Source: Zygnema cylindricum
Lineage: Eukaryota > Streptophyta > Zygnematophyceae > Zygnematales > Zygnemataceae
Assembly (NCBI GenBank): GCA_037447655.1
Contig: JBBHKE010000856.1
Location: forward strand, 200,813-214,078
Direction of reading: 5' to 3'
Length of the DNA stretch: 13,266 nucleotides
The notes beneath the pieces are model-generated. The model made no database searches and had not been told where the DNA came from. It saw only the letters and a program-made list of their open reading frames with translations. Every line of letters begins with the position of its first letter. The first letter of the stretch is position 1. Both the position numbers and the translations under genes were made by a program. Below are positions 1-7,205 of the stretch, one piece after another.

Positions 1-469
1 TTTCTTTGTATCCTCTGTTAAAATTACTTAAAGTATTAAGCGTTTGGAGTAATTTAGGGTTTATATGATTTTTTATGATGTTTTAGGGTTTTTCGCCAAG
101 TGAAAATCTTTTTAACACAAATATGTACAAACCTAAACTGACATGGAAAAACTGATTAAAAAATTGTGTCCGAATATCGATGATTCTAATCGAACCTAAA
201 TCAACCAAAAAATATGTTAAAAAAAGTGAACTTAAAATATCGTTCGTTATAATCGACATGGCAGTATGATTAGAAACGTGACTCTTGCCGGTTCCAAAAA
301 CCGAAAGCCAACAGTTCTAGTTCGGTACCCAATTCTATAGAACACCCTTTTTTCAAAAATTAGGCATACCTGCAATTGTTCGACGCTATTTCGTGACGAA
401 ATCCATTGTTGACATATCCATCTTAATAAAAGACTTCACTTCGGCGAGAGTACGAAAGCTTGGTCATAT
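1..469. other. Gene-free AT-rich stretch with telobox-like words
   Basis: I see no coding region or RNA gene here. Open frames are short and interrupted. Two exact TTAGGGTTT words lie at 54-62 and 83-91, inside T-rich sequence resembling the tract at 11741-11965. They could be relics of a telomere-like or low-complexity repeat, or plant-type teloboxes, but no adjacent gene supports a promoter role. Confidence 0.6.
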
Positions 470-1211
470 AAGGGTGGCGTTCCATCAGACGAAAAGCGAG
501 GTTCTTTACAAAAACCGGGGCCTCTTCGTACAACGCCGTACTTGCTATTTTGTTTTTATACGCGAACAACATTACAGAGAATCTTGCCAATATTCTCCAA
601 AGGTATGGGAGAAAAGAATGATTGTTGGATATATTTTCGCGAAGCATTCGCTTCCAAAGTGTCTGTAAATGGTGATGTACCTCGAGATGGTACATCACCA
701 TTTACAGAAAAAATTGAGCCGCGACACCTTGGATAATGAATGTACGTGTCAAGACGGCAACCAACCGAAATCGAAATATTTCGCACATGGTATATGCATT
801 CAGAAATTCAACGGAAATCACGAAAGTAATCTCGTAACGAACTTTCGTTGCATTTTTTTTGTTACCGGCCATTCTTCATACTATTTGTGGAAGCGCTCAT
901 TCGTCACGTGAAAAAGCAGAAACCCTAAAAATAATGAGCTGGCGTCTGACAAGCATTTGCAAAAAGTACAAAATTTGTGTGGTACGATACCCTGATCCAC
1001 ACGTACATGGTATGCAAATGACGATTTCGCGTTGAAGTTGGTCGGTGTAAAAAATATTTGACGATTTTCAAATACGATCTTATGTTACGTAGAACCACTC
1101 TTATTTGTACACGTGGATTAGAGACTCTGCGCGATAGTACACTGATCAAAATGTAGCCCTCTGTAATGTTGACCGTACATTTACAGAATTTCGTGATGGA
1201 ACGCCACCATA
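470..1211. mobile_element. Family 1 non-autonomous DNA transposon, near-complete copy
   Basis: The two ends are inverted copies: GGTGGCGTTCCATC at 473-486 is the exact reverse complement of 1195-1208, and the match continues, with a 2-base gap, into CGAAA. A second inverted pair lies nested inside: CAACATTACAGAG at 567-579 against 1159-1171. The left arm carries extra sequence between its two matching blocks, so the termini are long but uneven. The left end matches two other places in the window, 6630-6646 (17 identical bases) and 7122-7139 (18 identical bases), so this is a dispersed repeat. No open frame of transposase size exists inside, so the element is non-autonomous. I could not find a clean target-site duplication, so exact ends and superfamily remain open. 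The 5' border may be 470-473 and the 3' border 1208-1211. Confidence 0.7.
662..708. repeat. Perfect 20-bp inverted repeat with 7-base loop
   Basis: TCTGTAAATGGTGATGTACC at 662-681 is exactly complementary to 689-708, with a 7-base spacer at 682-688. This is the strongest foldback in the window and has no mismatch. It lies inside the family 1 element but far from its midpoint. A transcript would form a stable hairpin. It could instead be two abutting inverted ends from an excised or nested insertion. The right arm ends in ATTTACAGA, which also occurs near the right end of the host element (about 1179-1187). Confidence 0.85.
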
Positions 1212-1445
1212 ATGCATTCAGTTAGTGCGCTTCGGAAATATCGAACGGCTCCGATACGCTTCACCCGTAATTTATTTTGAGACAACAACAATGTGAAACG
1301 ATATTTTTAGCTTTTTTAAATCTCGACCTTATTGTGGCATGATCTTGGGACAGTCGGAAGTACAAACGACACGTGGAGTGATCGTCGGCCTGCACGCGTA
1401 TGTCACAGTTTCATATTGTTCGCAAAAAGTTGCGCGTACGGTAAG
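1212..1445. other. Gene-free spacer between two repeat copies
   Basis: No gene, RNA or repeat boundary is supported here. An open frame starting at 1339 runs into the neighbouring family 2 element and shows no recognisable domain. Confidence 0.5.
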
Positions 1446-2097
1446 TAAGGGTGTGTCCCCATGTGTTCAAGTAAGGGTTTTTTCCCGTCGTTTTCACATA
1501 AAAACGGGACTTGCAACGATAAAATATTACGCTGTACGAAAAATGGGCAAAAACACAAGTACATTTTGCGTCATTTTGGAACTTGGAAGGTACGGCAATT
1601 TGGCGTTATTATCATCACGACCCACTTCCAGCTCATCTTCACACTTGCACTGGACTGAAATCGAGACCTGATTTTAATCAAAATACTTCCCTATTGACGA
1701 ATAAAAAACCCGGATTGCACGTGTCAAACGTTTTCGAAAATATTTGCACGAAGGAATGTATACGCTATTTTTTTCACTGCTCGTCACGCGCATGCATATA
1801 AGAAAATTACAATAATGTACGGAAAATATGTTGCAGGGGTCTCGGACCTCCACTTTCATTCATGGGTCCTTTGCAAAATTTTACGTCGTCCTCGTCTCTC
1901 CCCCTCTTTCTCACTAGACCACTCCTTTTTCTCTCTTATTTACACAAGATGCAACAATAATAGTATCAAATGAAATATATATATTTTTTTCTTTTTTTTA
2001 ATATTTTTGTTCTAAGTTTGTTGGCATATCGAATGATAAAAGATAAGAAAACGAAATCTGGAAGCCATGGCGGAAAATGTCCGTACTGGTGACATCA

Positions 2098-2109
2098 CAT
2101 GGTACCATG
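2098..2109. repeat. 12-bp perfect palindrome within a longer imperfect one
   Basis: CATGGTACCATG is self-complementary. It is flanked by a second inverted pair, TGACAT at 2090-2095 and ATGTCA at 2118-2123, which extends the dyad. It lies inside family 2 copy C and has no counterpart that I see in copies A or B. Confidence 0.7.
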
Positions 2110-2119
2110 ACTTCGCTAT

Positions 2120-2171
2120 GTCACAAAACCCTAAACATCTACAACGTCACAAAAACCTCGACGTCTACAAC
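2120..2171. repeat. Two-unit 26-bp tandem repeat
   Basis: Unit 2120-2145 and unit 2146-2171 are identical at 22 of 26 positions. Both begin GTCACAAAA and end TCTACAAC. The first unit contains an exact AAACCCTAA word at 2126-2134. The end of the second unit, ACGTCTACAA at 2161-2170, is repeated in inverted orientation at 2242-2251, so the tandem array also forms part of a larger foldback. Confidence 0.75.
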
Positions 2172-2390
2172 CGTCGCCAATTTTAGGAAGTTTCTTAGTT
2201 TCGTAGTCGTCTACATTCCGTTTCGTAGACTGTCACACATTTTGTAGACGTTTACAACTATCACATATTCGAAGTAATGAATGCGCAGGTAACGATTGAC
2301 ATAGGCACACTTTTAAAAGTACACCGTAGAATCTGCGCTAAAATCCAAAGTAACGTTTCAAAGTTTTGGTTACACGGGGACACGCCCTAA

Positions 2391-2793
2391 GCCTATGGTC
2401 CTAAAGAAACCGTAGGTTTACTAGTTAGTTCATACGCGAGGATCCTACGGGAGTTGTACTTACTGTAGGCAGGGTCCTGCGGGAACCGTAGTTAGGGACC
2501 TATGGGTATAAATGGATAGTAACGGCTAAAACTGTTTTCCTGCCGACTTCCTAGCGATTTTAACTTTGGGGCTTGCATTTTAATATGCGACTTTGCGCCT
2601 CAAACTATTGAAGAATGTCCCTTAATAACTATAAAAACTTAAAAAAGGTTTTTGATAATTGATATGAGTGTCACGGTAGTCCAAACAGTTGAAAGAGTTT
2701 GGAATGACTTGACGAACCACGCTTATTCGAATTACATCTGACGAACGAACGTCCTCTAGGATCATTCGTTTACGTTCGGACACATTTATGTCG
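2391..2793. other. Gene-free stretch with a thrice-repeated 12-mer
   Basis: No gene is supported. Three related 12-mers, GGATCCTACGGG (2440-2451), GGGTCCTGCGGG (2472-2483) and GGGACCTATGGG (2495-2506), occur in the same orientation at starts 32 and 23 bases apart. A related CCTATGG lies at about 2392. The rest is unstructured AT-rich sequence. Confidence 0.55.
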
Positions 2794-2801
2794 GAATCTA
2801 C
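2794..2801. repeat. Left 8-bp target-site duplication of family 3 copy 1
   Basis: GAATCTAC lies directly left of the element that starts at 2802. The identical 8 bases lie directly right of its end, at 3365-3372. An 8-bp duplication is the hallmark of hAT-superfamily insertion. Confidence 0.88.
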
Positions 2802-3364
2802 CATAGTTCAAAAGTAGGTGAAAGTAGGCCCATACAATATGCTTATTGTACGCAAAACATACAATATGGCCTTAAGGCCCGTATTGTATTGGTCGCAAAA
2901 TGAAAAATAATAGTAACAGGGTTGACTTGCACATCGATCGCTAGAGAATTAAATGTCATGTCTAAATTTTGAAAAACATTCAGAGAAATTTTTATTTTTC
3001 CGTGAGTTTTGCGGTACTTTTTATTTAAACCGTCAGATTCGGGCGATCGGACGGTCGCTGATCAAAGTAGGGACCTAAGAAGATCACATGAAAAGCCCAC
3101 AACACAACTTACGATAGGACTTACGTCCGCGTTTTTTTTTTCCGGGTTTTTTTTCCTGCGGAATGTCATCCTACGCCGTGTCAGTTCGCTACAAAAATTC
3201 GTCCGGCGGTGTGCGCTGTACTATGATGATACGTTAGATTCGTACGTTCGTACAAGAGTGTGCACAACGCACACACATACAGTATGCCTACCTACGCGAG
3301 TTTTGTGCCAAGTTTTGTGCGCCTACTAAAAGCCTACCATAAAATCGCCTACTTTTGACCTATG
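2802..3364. mobile_element. Family 3 hAT-like non-autonomous transposon, copy 1 (563 bp)
   Basis: It begins CATAGTTCAAAAGTAGG and ends with the inverse, CCTACTTTTGACCTATG, with one mismatch. Exact 8-bp duplications (GAATCTAC) flank it. The ends carry short subterminal repeats: GTAGG motifs on the left and four GCCTAC words on the right, as is usual for hAT elements, whose transposase binds such repeats. An internal dyad lies near 2861-2887 (ACAATATGGCC against a near-complement), and GTGTGC/GCACAC pair near 3258-3274. Compared with copy 2 it keeps the left 319 bp (2802-3120) and right 233 bp (3132-3364), joined by only 11 bp, so it looks like an internal-deletion form. A 106-codon open frame inside is interrupted in copy 2 and shows no domain. 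The element would have needed a transposase supplied elsewhere. Confidence 0.9.
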
Positions 3365-3372
3365 GAATCTAC
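3365..3372. repeat. Right 8-bp target-site duplication of family 3 copy 1
   Basis: GAATCTAC is identical to 2794-2801 and abuts the right terminus of the element. Confidence 0.88.
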
Positions 3373-3433
3373 GGTAAAATATTGGCCTACGCGTTCCACG
3401 ATTTCGACTCTTCCCGCCAAAATGCAGTTCTTG

Positions 3434-4189
3434 GGGTGCGTCTCTATGTACTTCAAACTTAGAGAATTTACTTTTCTTTTTAGCTCAGATCCGGCGGACC
3501 CGGATTTCGAGTGTCCCTATGTGTACTAAACGAAGTTGTCACTTAAAGGGTGTGACGACTGTATACGTCGACAATGCCCGTGACGGCTGTCGACAGTGTA
3601 CAATCTGTGATGACGCACCAAATTGTAAAAAAATGCTTTGAACGTTGCATAACCTTGCGTGACATTTGTATACTACGTGGGAGAGGCGGCGTGTGAGACT
3701 TGTTGGGGCGCCCTCAGAGATTTCTCACAATTTCGTCAAATGGCATCGGAATTTCAGACCCCTGGAATGGAAAACCCGTACTGAACGAAACGCGACAAAC
3801 CAAAACAAATTGTGTAATTTGATGGATGCCAACAGACAAAATATAATGAATAGTGTACCTTTCGCCGTCGCTTGAATTCGTTTCAATTTTTTGTAAAAAA
3901 AATTACACGTGCGAATACGTGTTCCTATTTGTTTTTCGAAAATACTTTGTTTAAAAACACACCGACCCTGTGTTTTAAATAAAAGTTTGAAGATGACGTT
4001 TTTTTGCCATGGTCGTGGGTCGAAGAACACACAACGACAACATGTAGTACATCTTAAATTCGATGATGACGCAAAATGTACTTCTCTGTTTTCTATTTTT
4101 TTGTACGGCTGAAACTTATGCGGTAAGGCTCTAAGTTTTACAGGAAAACGACAGAAAAAACCCTTACTTTGGCACATAGAGACGCACCC
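3434..4189 (+). mobile_element. Family 2 non-autonomous element, copy A (756 bp)
   Basis: GGGTGCGTCTCTATGT at 3434-3449 is exactly complementary to 4174-4189. A CCCTTACTTT word precedes the right end (4161-4170) and is repeated immediately at it (4187-4196), so the right terminus is tandemly doubled. The body aligns by eye with copy B at 9572-10382. The best-preserved block is 3567-3588, 22 bases identical to 9704-9725, and it overlaps an inverted pair, GTCGACA at 3567-3573 and TGTCGAC at 3588-3594. A 150-codon minus-strand frame (3725-4177) lies inside. Its counterpart in copy B is shifted by indels that are not multiples of three, so it is probably not a coding sequence. No target-site duplication was found, so the superfamily is unassigned. 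Confidence 0.78.
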
Positions 4190-4216
4190 TTACTTTCTGG
4201 CTTCGCAAGCTTGGAA

Positions 4217-4227
4217 TGGCGGAGTGG
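4217..4227 (+). promoter_or_regulatory. Isolated Pol III A-box-like match
   Basis: TGGCGGAGTGG fits the tRNA A-box pattern and is followed by TAGC, as at the start of a tRNA. No cloverleaf can be completed from it. It sits 54 bases upstream of the complete tRNA and could be a tRNA relic or chance. Confidence 0.25.
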
Positions 4228-4280
4228 TAGCTTTAGAAGGTAGTAAATGTTAATTGTTTAAATTTATCGTTCTTCCATCA

Positions 4281-4353
4281 ACTCTCGTGGCCTAATGGAT
4301 AAGGCATCTGACTTCTAATCAGAGGATTGTGGGTTCGAGTCCCATCGAGGGTG
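4281..4353 (+). tRNA. tRNA-Arg (anticodon UCU), intronless
   Basis: This transfer RNA would decode AGA arginine codons in cytosolic translation. A full cloverleaf of 73 bases is visible: a 7-bp acceptor stem (4281-4287 with 4346-4352, one T-G wobble), a 4-bp D stem GCCT/AGGC, a D loop with the conserved GG, and a 5-bp anticodon stem TCTGA/TCAGA. The loop CTTCTAA has the anticodon TCT at 4314-4316. The variable loop is 5 bases, the T stem 5 bp (one G-T wobble) and the T loop TTCGAGT. The discriminator is G at 4353, and no CCA is encoded, as expected for a eukaryotic nuclear gene. The internal promoter is intact: A box TGGCCTAATGG at 4288-4298 and B box GGTTCGAGTCC at 4332-4342. The first TTTT downstream lies at 4463-4466, 110 bases after the gene, which is unusually far for Pol III termination. 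It lies 91 bp beyond a family 2 element. It could be a functional gene or the head of a tRNA-derived retroelement. Confidence 0.95.
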
Positions 4354-5059
4354 TGTAAAGTCGCTCATTGAACAATTCTTGGACTACAGTGATCCTGGCA
4401 ATGATGAACCTACTCACATTAGTGGCTACCATTTGGCCGTTTAATGTTATGAATGTCACACATTTTAGCCGACTTTACGAGAAAAATTACGAGTATTTAG
4501 CCGTAAAATTGAAGAAGTATCTCCACTATTTTACTGCATCACCGTTACCAGTACTGTAATGTTCCTTTATGTGGTCAACTGGTCATGGCTCCATTCCCTA
4601 TATAATGTGGATTGTTGTTGCGCATCGTAATCGGCACAGCGATGTAATCGAATATTGACCGGTTGCTTGCCTGCTTAAAACCGATTGGTACGAATCGTAA
4701 CGGTATTCCGTACACGCCAGACAAATATAGTGCTACACGTGCGTTATCCGAACCCTAATTAATGAAACGTTTTCTCGCCTGGACGTCAGAATATGCACAT
4801 TACACGCCTCAATTCGGCCGTACAATCGGCCGAAAACTGACAAATACACCTATTTACTTATTTAGGGCTGTCGGTAGTATTTGTAAAGATTGGATGTCCT
4901 TGACATCGAACTTTTTCTACTTATAAAACTCGATATTTTATCAGACCGATAACTTTTACGGATGACCAAAACATAGCCGATATTCAATCATCGTTTTTTT
5001 CCTGCCGATATGTCTCCTAATCCTGACTCGGGTGGACTCAATTCCACAATCCTCTATTT
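4354..5059. other. Gene-free stretch downstream of the tRNA
   Basis: No gene is supported. A 63-codon frame at 4368-4559 has no recognisable domain and is expected by chance at this composition. The only structure I see is the short hairpin at 4813-4834. The first T-run that could stop Pol III is at 4463-4466. Confidence 0.55.
4813..4834. repeat. GC-rich 8-bp inverted repeat
   Basis: TTCGGCCG and CGGCCGAA flank the 6-base loop TACAAT. The stem is unusually GC-rich for its surroundings. No T-run follows, so it is not a bacterial-type terminator. Confidence 0.6.
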
Positions 5060-5067
5060 GTCTATTT
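5060..5067. repeat. Left 8-bp target-site duplication of family 3 copy 2
   Basis: GTCTATTT directly precedes the element that starts at 5068 and is repeated exactly at 6059-6066. Its sequence differs from the duplication at copy 1, so the two insertions were independent. Confidence 0.9.
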
Positions 5068-5659
5068 CATAGTTCAAAAGTAGGTGTCCGTACGCCCATA
5101 CAATATGCCTATTGTACGCAAAACATACAATATGCCCTTAAGACCCATATTGTATTGGCCGCAAAATGAAATAAAATAGGAACAGGGTTGAGTTGCACAT
5201 CGATCGATAGAGAATAAAACGACATGTCTAAATTCTGAAAAAAAATCGGACAAAAAAAAATATTTCTGTGAGTTTTGAGGGACTTTTAATTTAAACCGTC
5301 AGATTTGGGCGATCGGACGGTCGTTGATGAAAAGTAGGCGATTTAAGAAGATCACATGAAAAGCCCATAACACAACTTACGAAAGGACAATCTGTCATAT
5401 TAGCGTCTGCAATTTTGAGGGCCACACACTAAATAAAGCCTCAAATTGACCTACCACGCAGTAAGGGACGATAAAAAACAAAAATTACCACACTGCCAAA
5501 AAAATTACCAAAACCTACGGACCAACCCCGTTGGCGTTCACACGGTCGAAACGCGGCTGTCAGACGAATATGTGTGAGCGGGATTTTTTATGACATTTTT
5601 TTTTTCCCTTTTTAGAACGCACATACTCATGCGTCCGCGGTTTCTAAAACTAATTCATT

Positions 5660-5683
5660 GTACTTTTTAACTTAAAAAGGTAC
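5660..5683. repeat. Imperfect AT-rich palindrome
   Basis: GTACTTTTTAA and TTAAAAAGGTAC face each other with a single base between and one unpaired base. It lies immediately before the perfect hairpin at 5689-5713, inside the sequence unique to family 3 copy 2. Confidence 0.5.
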
Positions 5684-5688
5684 ATTTA

Positions 5689-5713
5689 TGTACGGTCTGA
5701 CACAGACCGTACA
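5689..5713. repeat. Perfect 11-bp hairpin with 3-base loop
   Basis: TGTACGGTCTG at 5689-5699 and CAGACCGTACA at 5703-5713 are exact complements around ACA. Each arm carries the hexamer GTACGG/CCGTAC that is enriched across the window. It is within the 437-bp interior absent from family 3 copy 1. Confidence 0.8.
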
Positions 5714-6058
5714 CCACTCTATTTAAGAGACAACGTACTTTCATTTTTTAAGGTACTTGGAAATAGCCGTAATTAGAGTAATGAAAAATATAGAATAAAC
5801 TACGCTATTTGAGATTTTTTTAAGGTTTTTTTTTTCCCGGTTATTTTTCCCACGGAATGTCATCCTACGCAGTGTCAGTTCGCTAAAAAATTCCGTCCGG
5901 CGGCCTGCGCTGTACTTTGATCTTACGTCAGATTCGGACGTTCGTACAGGAGTGTGCACGACGCACACACATACAGTATGCCTACGCTGCGCGAGTTTTG
6001 TGCAAAGTGTTGTGCGCTACCAAAGGCCTACCATAAAAAAGCCTACTTTTGAACTATG

Positions 6059-6066
6059 GTCTATTT
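6059..6066. repeat. Right 8-bp target-site duplication of family 3 copy 2
   Basis: GTCTATTT abuts the right terminus and is identical to 5060-5067. Confidence 0.9.
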
Positions 6067-6629
6067 GAAGGGCAGATGCCATATTTATCTATTATCAACC
6101 ATAAATAAAATCGCAAAGGACAAATCATATTTAAATCGCAAGTCTTCATATTTTATTTTCACCAATGAAACGACGCCAGGTCAGCGAAACGGCTATCATG
6201 GAGCCTGAAAAAGTGAAAAAATCGTTTCAGAAATTTTCGCTCGTGCGGTCAAAATGTCGTTTGTGTTATTGCCAAACTACTGTACGGACATATGTTTGAC
6301 TTTCAGGTTTGATTGCGTTTTTCAGTTCTGCTTCAAAAATTTGCTTCTGTTTTTTACTTTTTGCAGATTCCAGATCCTTCGGTTGAGATGTTACGGAGCA
6401 AACGTCAGTAAGGAAAAACTTTATTTCAAAAAGTGCAATGGAATTATGGAAAGCGTCATTAGAAGACGAGATCCTCACCATTCAAGTACGATGGACGTTC
6501 CGGATCACTCCACGCAGCACATAGGCACAATATACGAGATATATCAGCCTCAAACGCCACGTGGCAGATTTCCATTGTAGCTATGGCGTTTCCAGAACCG
6601 GGGTCATATGGACCATTACAAGACCTGCT
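6067..6629. other. Gene-free stretch with a G-box-like palindrome
   Basis: No gene is supported. Overlapping open frames of 71-108 codons on both strands (6254-6580 plus, 6266-6481 minus) show no domain or exon-like signal that I recognise. GCCACGTGGC at 6556-6565 is a perfect 10-bp palindrome containing CACGTG. It sits inside a wider inverted pair, AAACGCCA (6552-6559) and TGGCGTTT (6584-6591). No promoter context is visible. Confidence 0.5.
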
Positions 6630-6659
6630 AAGGGTGGCGTTCCATCCGTTGATGTCCAA
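6630..6659 (+). repeat. Isolated family 1 terminus
   Basis: AAGGGTGGCGTTCCATC at 6630-6646 is identical over 17 bases to the left end of the family 1 element at 470-486. Similarity ends shortly after, and no matching inverted end is found nearby. It is either a solo end left by deletion or a strongly diverged copy. Confidence 0.6.
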
Positions 6660-7080
6660 TTCGTACGGATTTCAACTTTTTTACGAAAACTACGTAGTAT
6701 TCGTCTTTTTCATATTTTTCGTAAAATTCGTGTAAATTTCGCTGTACGGCCATGTACGGAAAAGTACGGAATGCGCAATATTAGAAAATCCTTAAAAATC
6801 TTAAAAAAGTACAGAAATCTAACAGAAATGTACGAAATTGTATGAAAGTGGACCCTAAATAACCCAATAGTACGGAATATCTACGACAGCCGTACTGAAA
6901 TATAAAGGAACGTACGGCAATGTACCTTGGAAAACCCTAAAAATCTCTTAAATAACCCTAAAATGTACGAACATAGACGGACACTGTACGTAATTTTAAA
7001 AATAATGTACGGGCACAATGCAAGGTACGCATTTTATTAACTTTTCAAAAGCGTTTGATGCGTACCGTACGTAGTATTCG
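6660..7080. repeat. Cluster of GTACGG words in A-rich sequence
   Basis: Seven GTACGG hexamers on the plus strand start at 6663, 6744, 6754, 6764, 6870, 6912 and 7007. Two CCGTAC lie at 6890 and in the 7061-7070 block, with further GTACG near-matches. They are interspersed with CCCTAAA words near 6853, 6934 and 6956, including an exact AAACCCTAA at 6932-6940. On the minus strand the TTTTTAAG/AGGGTT texture resembles 11741-11965. I read it as a decayed short-unit repeat with no regular period. No coding potential is seen. Confidence 0.55.
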
Positions 7081-7116
7081 TTAGTTTATACCGTGCGTAA
7101 TATGCGCACGGGACAT

Positions 7117-7205
7117 CTATGGTTCCATCAGACGAAAAGTGGGGGTAGTTGTACAAAAATCCGCGTGTATCCGTACCAAACAGTACCGCTTATTTTGTTT
7201 CGTCC
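7117..7205 (+). repeat. Family 1 left end, second copy
   Basis: GTTCCATCAGACGAAAAG at 7122-7139 is identical to 479-496, and weaker similarity continues for about 70 bases to TATTTTGTTT. I see no matching right end downstream. The 119-codon open frame at 7149-7508 begins inside this repeat and has no recognisable domain, so I do not call it a gene. Confidence 0.6.

Larger units (their letters stand above)
1446..2390 (-). mobile_element. Family 2 non-autonomous element, copy C (reverse orientation)
   Basis: The termini are inverted copies: 1446-1465 (TAAGGGTGTGTCCCCATGTG) against the reverse complement of 2371-2390, matching at 16 of 20 positions. The GTAAGGG word recurs just inside the end, near 1471-1477. 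Read on the minus strand, the sequence follows the plus-strand copies at 3434-4189 and 9572-10382. Examples are the AACGACGGGAAAAAACCC segment near 1476-1495, the GACCCACTTCC and ATCTTCA segment near 1618-1640, the GGGGTCTCGGACC segment near 1837, and the GAATCTGCGCTAAAAT block at 2331-2346, which matches copy B. The middle (about 1870-2270) has little visible similarity and holds its own tandem and palindromic sequences, so it may be replaced or inserted sequence. No transposase is encoded. I found no target-site duplication. Confidence 0.72.
5068..6058. mobile_element. Family 3 hAT-like non-autonomous transposon, copy 2 (991 bp)
   Basis: It begins CATAGTTCAAAAGTAGG and ends with the perfect inverse, CCTACTTTTGAACTATG. 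Exact 8-bp duplications (GTCTATTT) flank it. The left 321 bp (5068-5388) and right 233 bp (5826-6058) align closely with copy 1. The 437 bp between them is represented by only 11 bp in copy 1. One piece of that interior, GCGTCCGCGG near 5631, resembles the 11-bp remnant ACGTCCGCG in copy 1, suggesting copy 1 lost sequence on both sides of it. The interior contains no open frame of transposase length and no recognisable domain, so this copy is also non-autonomous. The interior could alternatively be a nested insertion, but I see no inverted ends or duplication bounding it. Confidence 0.92.

Noticed and set aside
3009-3329. A 106-codon open frame inside family 3 copy 1
   Set aside because: It crosses the T-run and the deletion joint, is not preserved in copy 2, and is not similar to transposase.
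3725-4177. A 150-codon minus-strand open frame inside family 2 copy A, the longest in the window
   Set aside because: The matching region of copy B keeps partial similarity, but indels of 11 and 1 bases shift the frame, so the protein is not conserved while the DNA is. No domain or biased composition supports it.
4813-4834. GC-rich stem-loop as a possible transcription terminator
   Set aside because: No T-run follows, no gene precedes it closely, and the window is eukaryotic in character.
6254-6580. Overlapping 108- and 71-codon frames on opposite strands
   Set aside because: Neither shows a domain. The overlap on both strands is typical of chance open frames.
6691-7081. A 14-base direct repeat TACGTAGTATTCGT at 6691-6704 and 7068-7081, considered as short LTR-like or target duplications
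   Set aside because: One such match is not far from chance in a window this size. No inverted ends or primer-binding site adjoin either copy.
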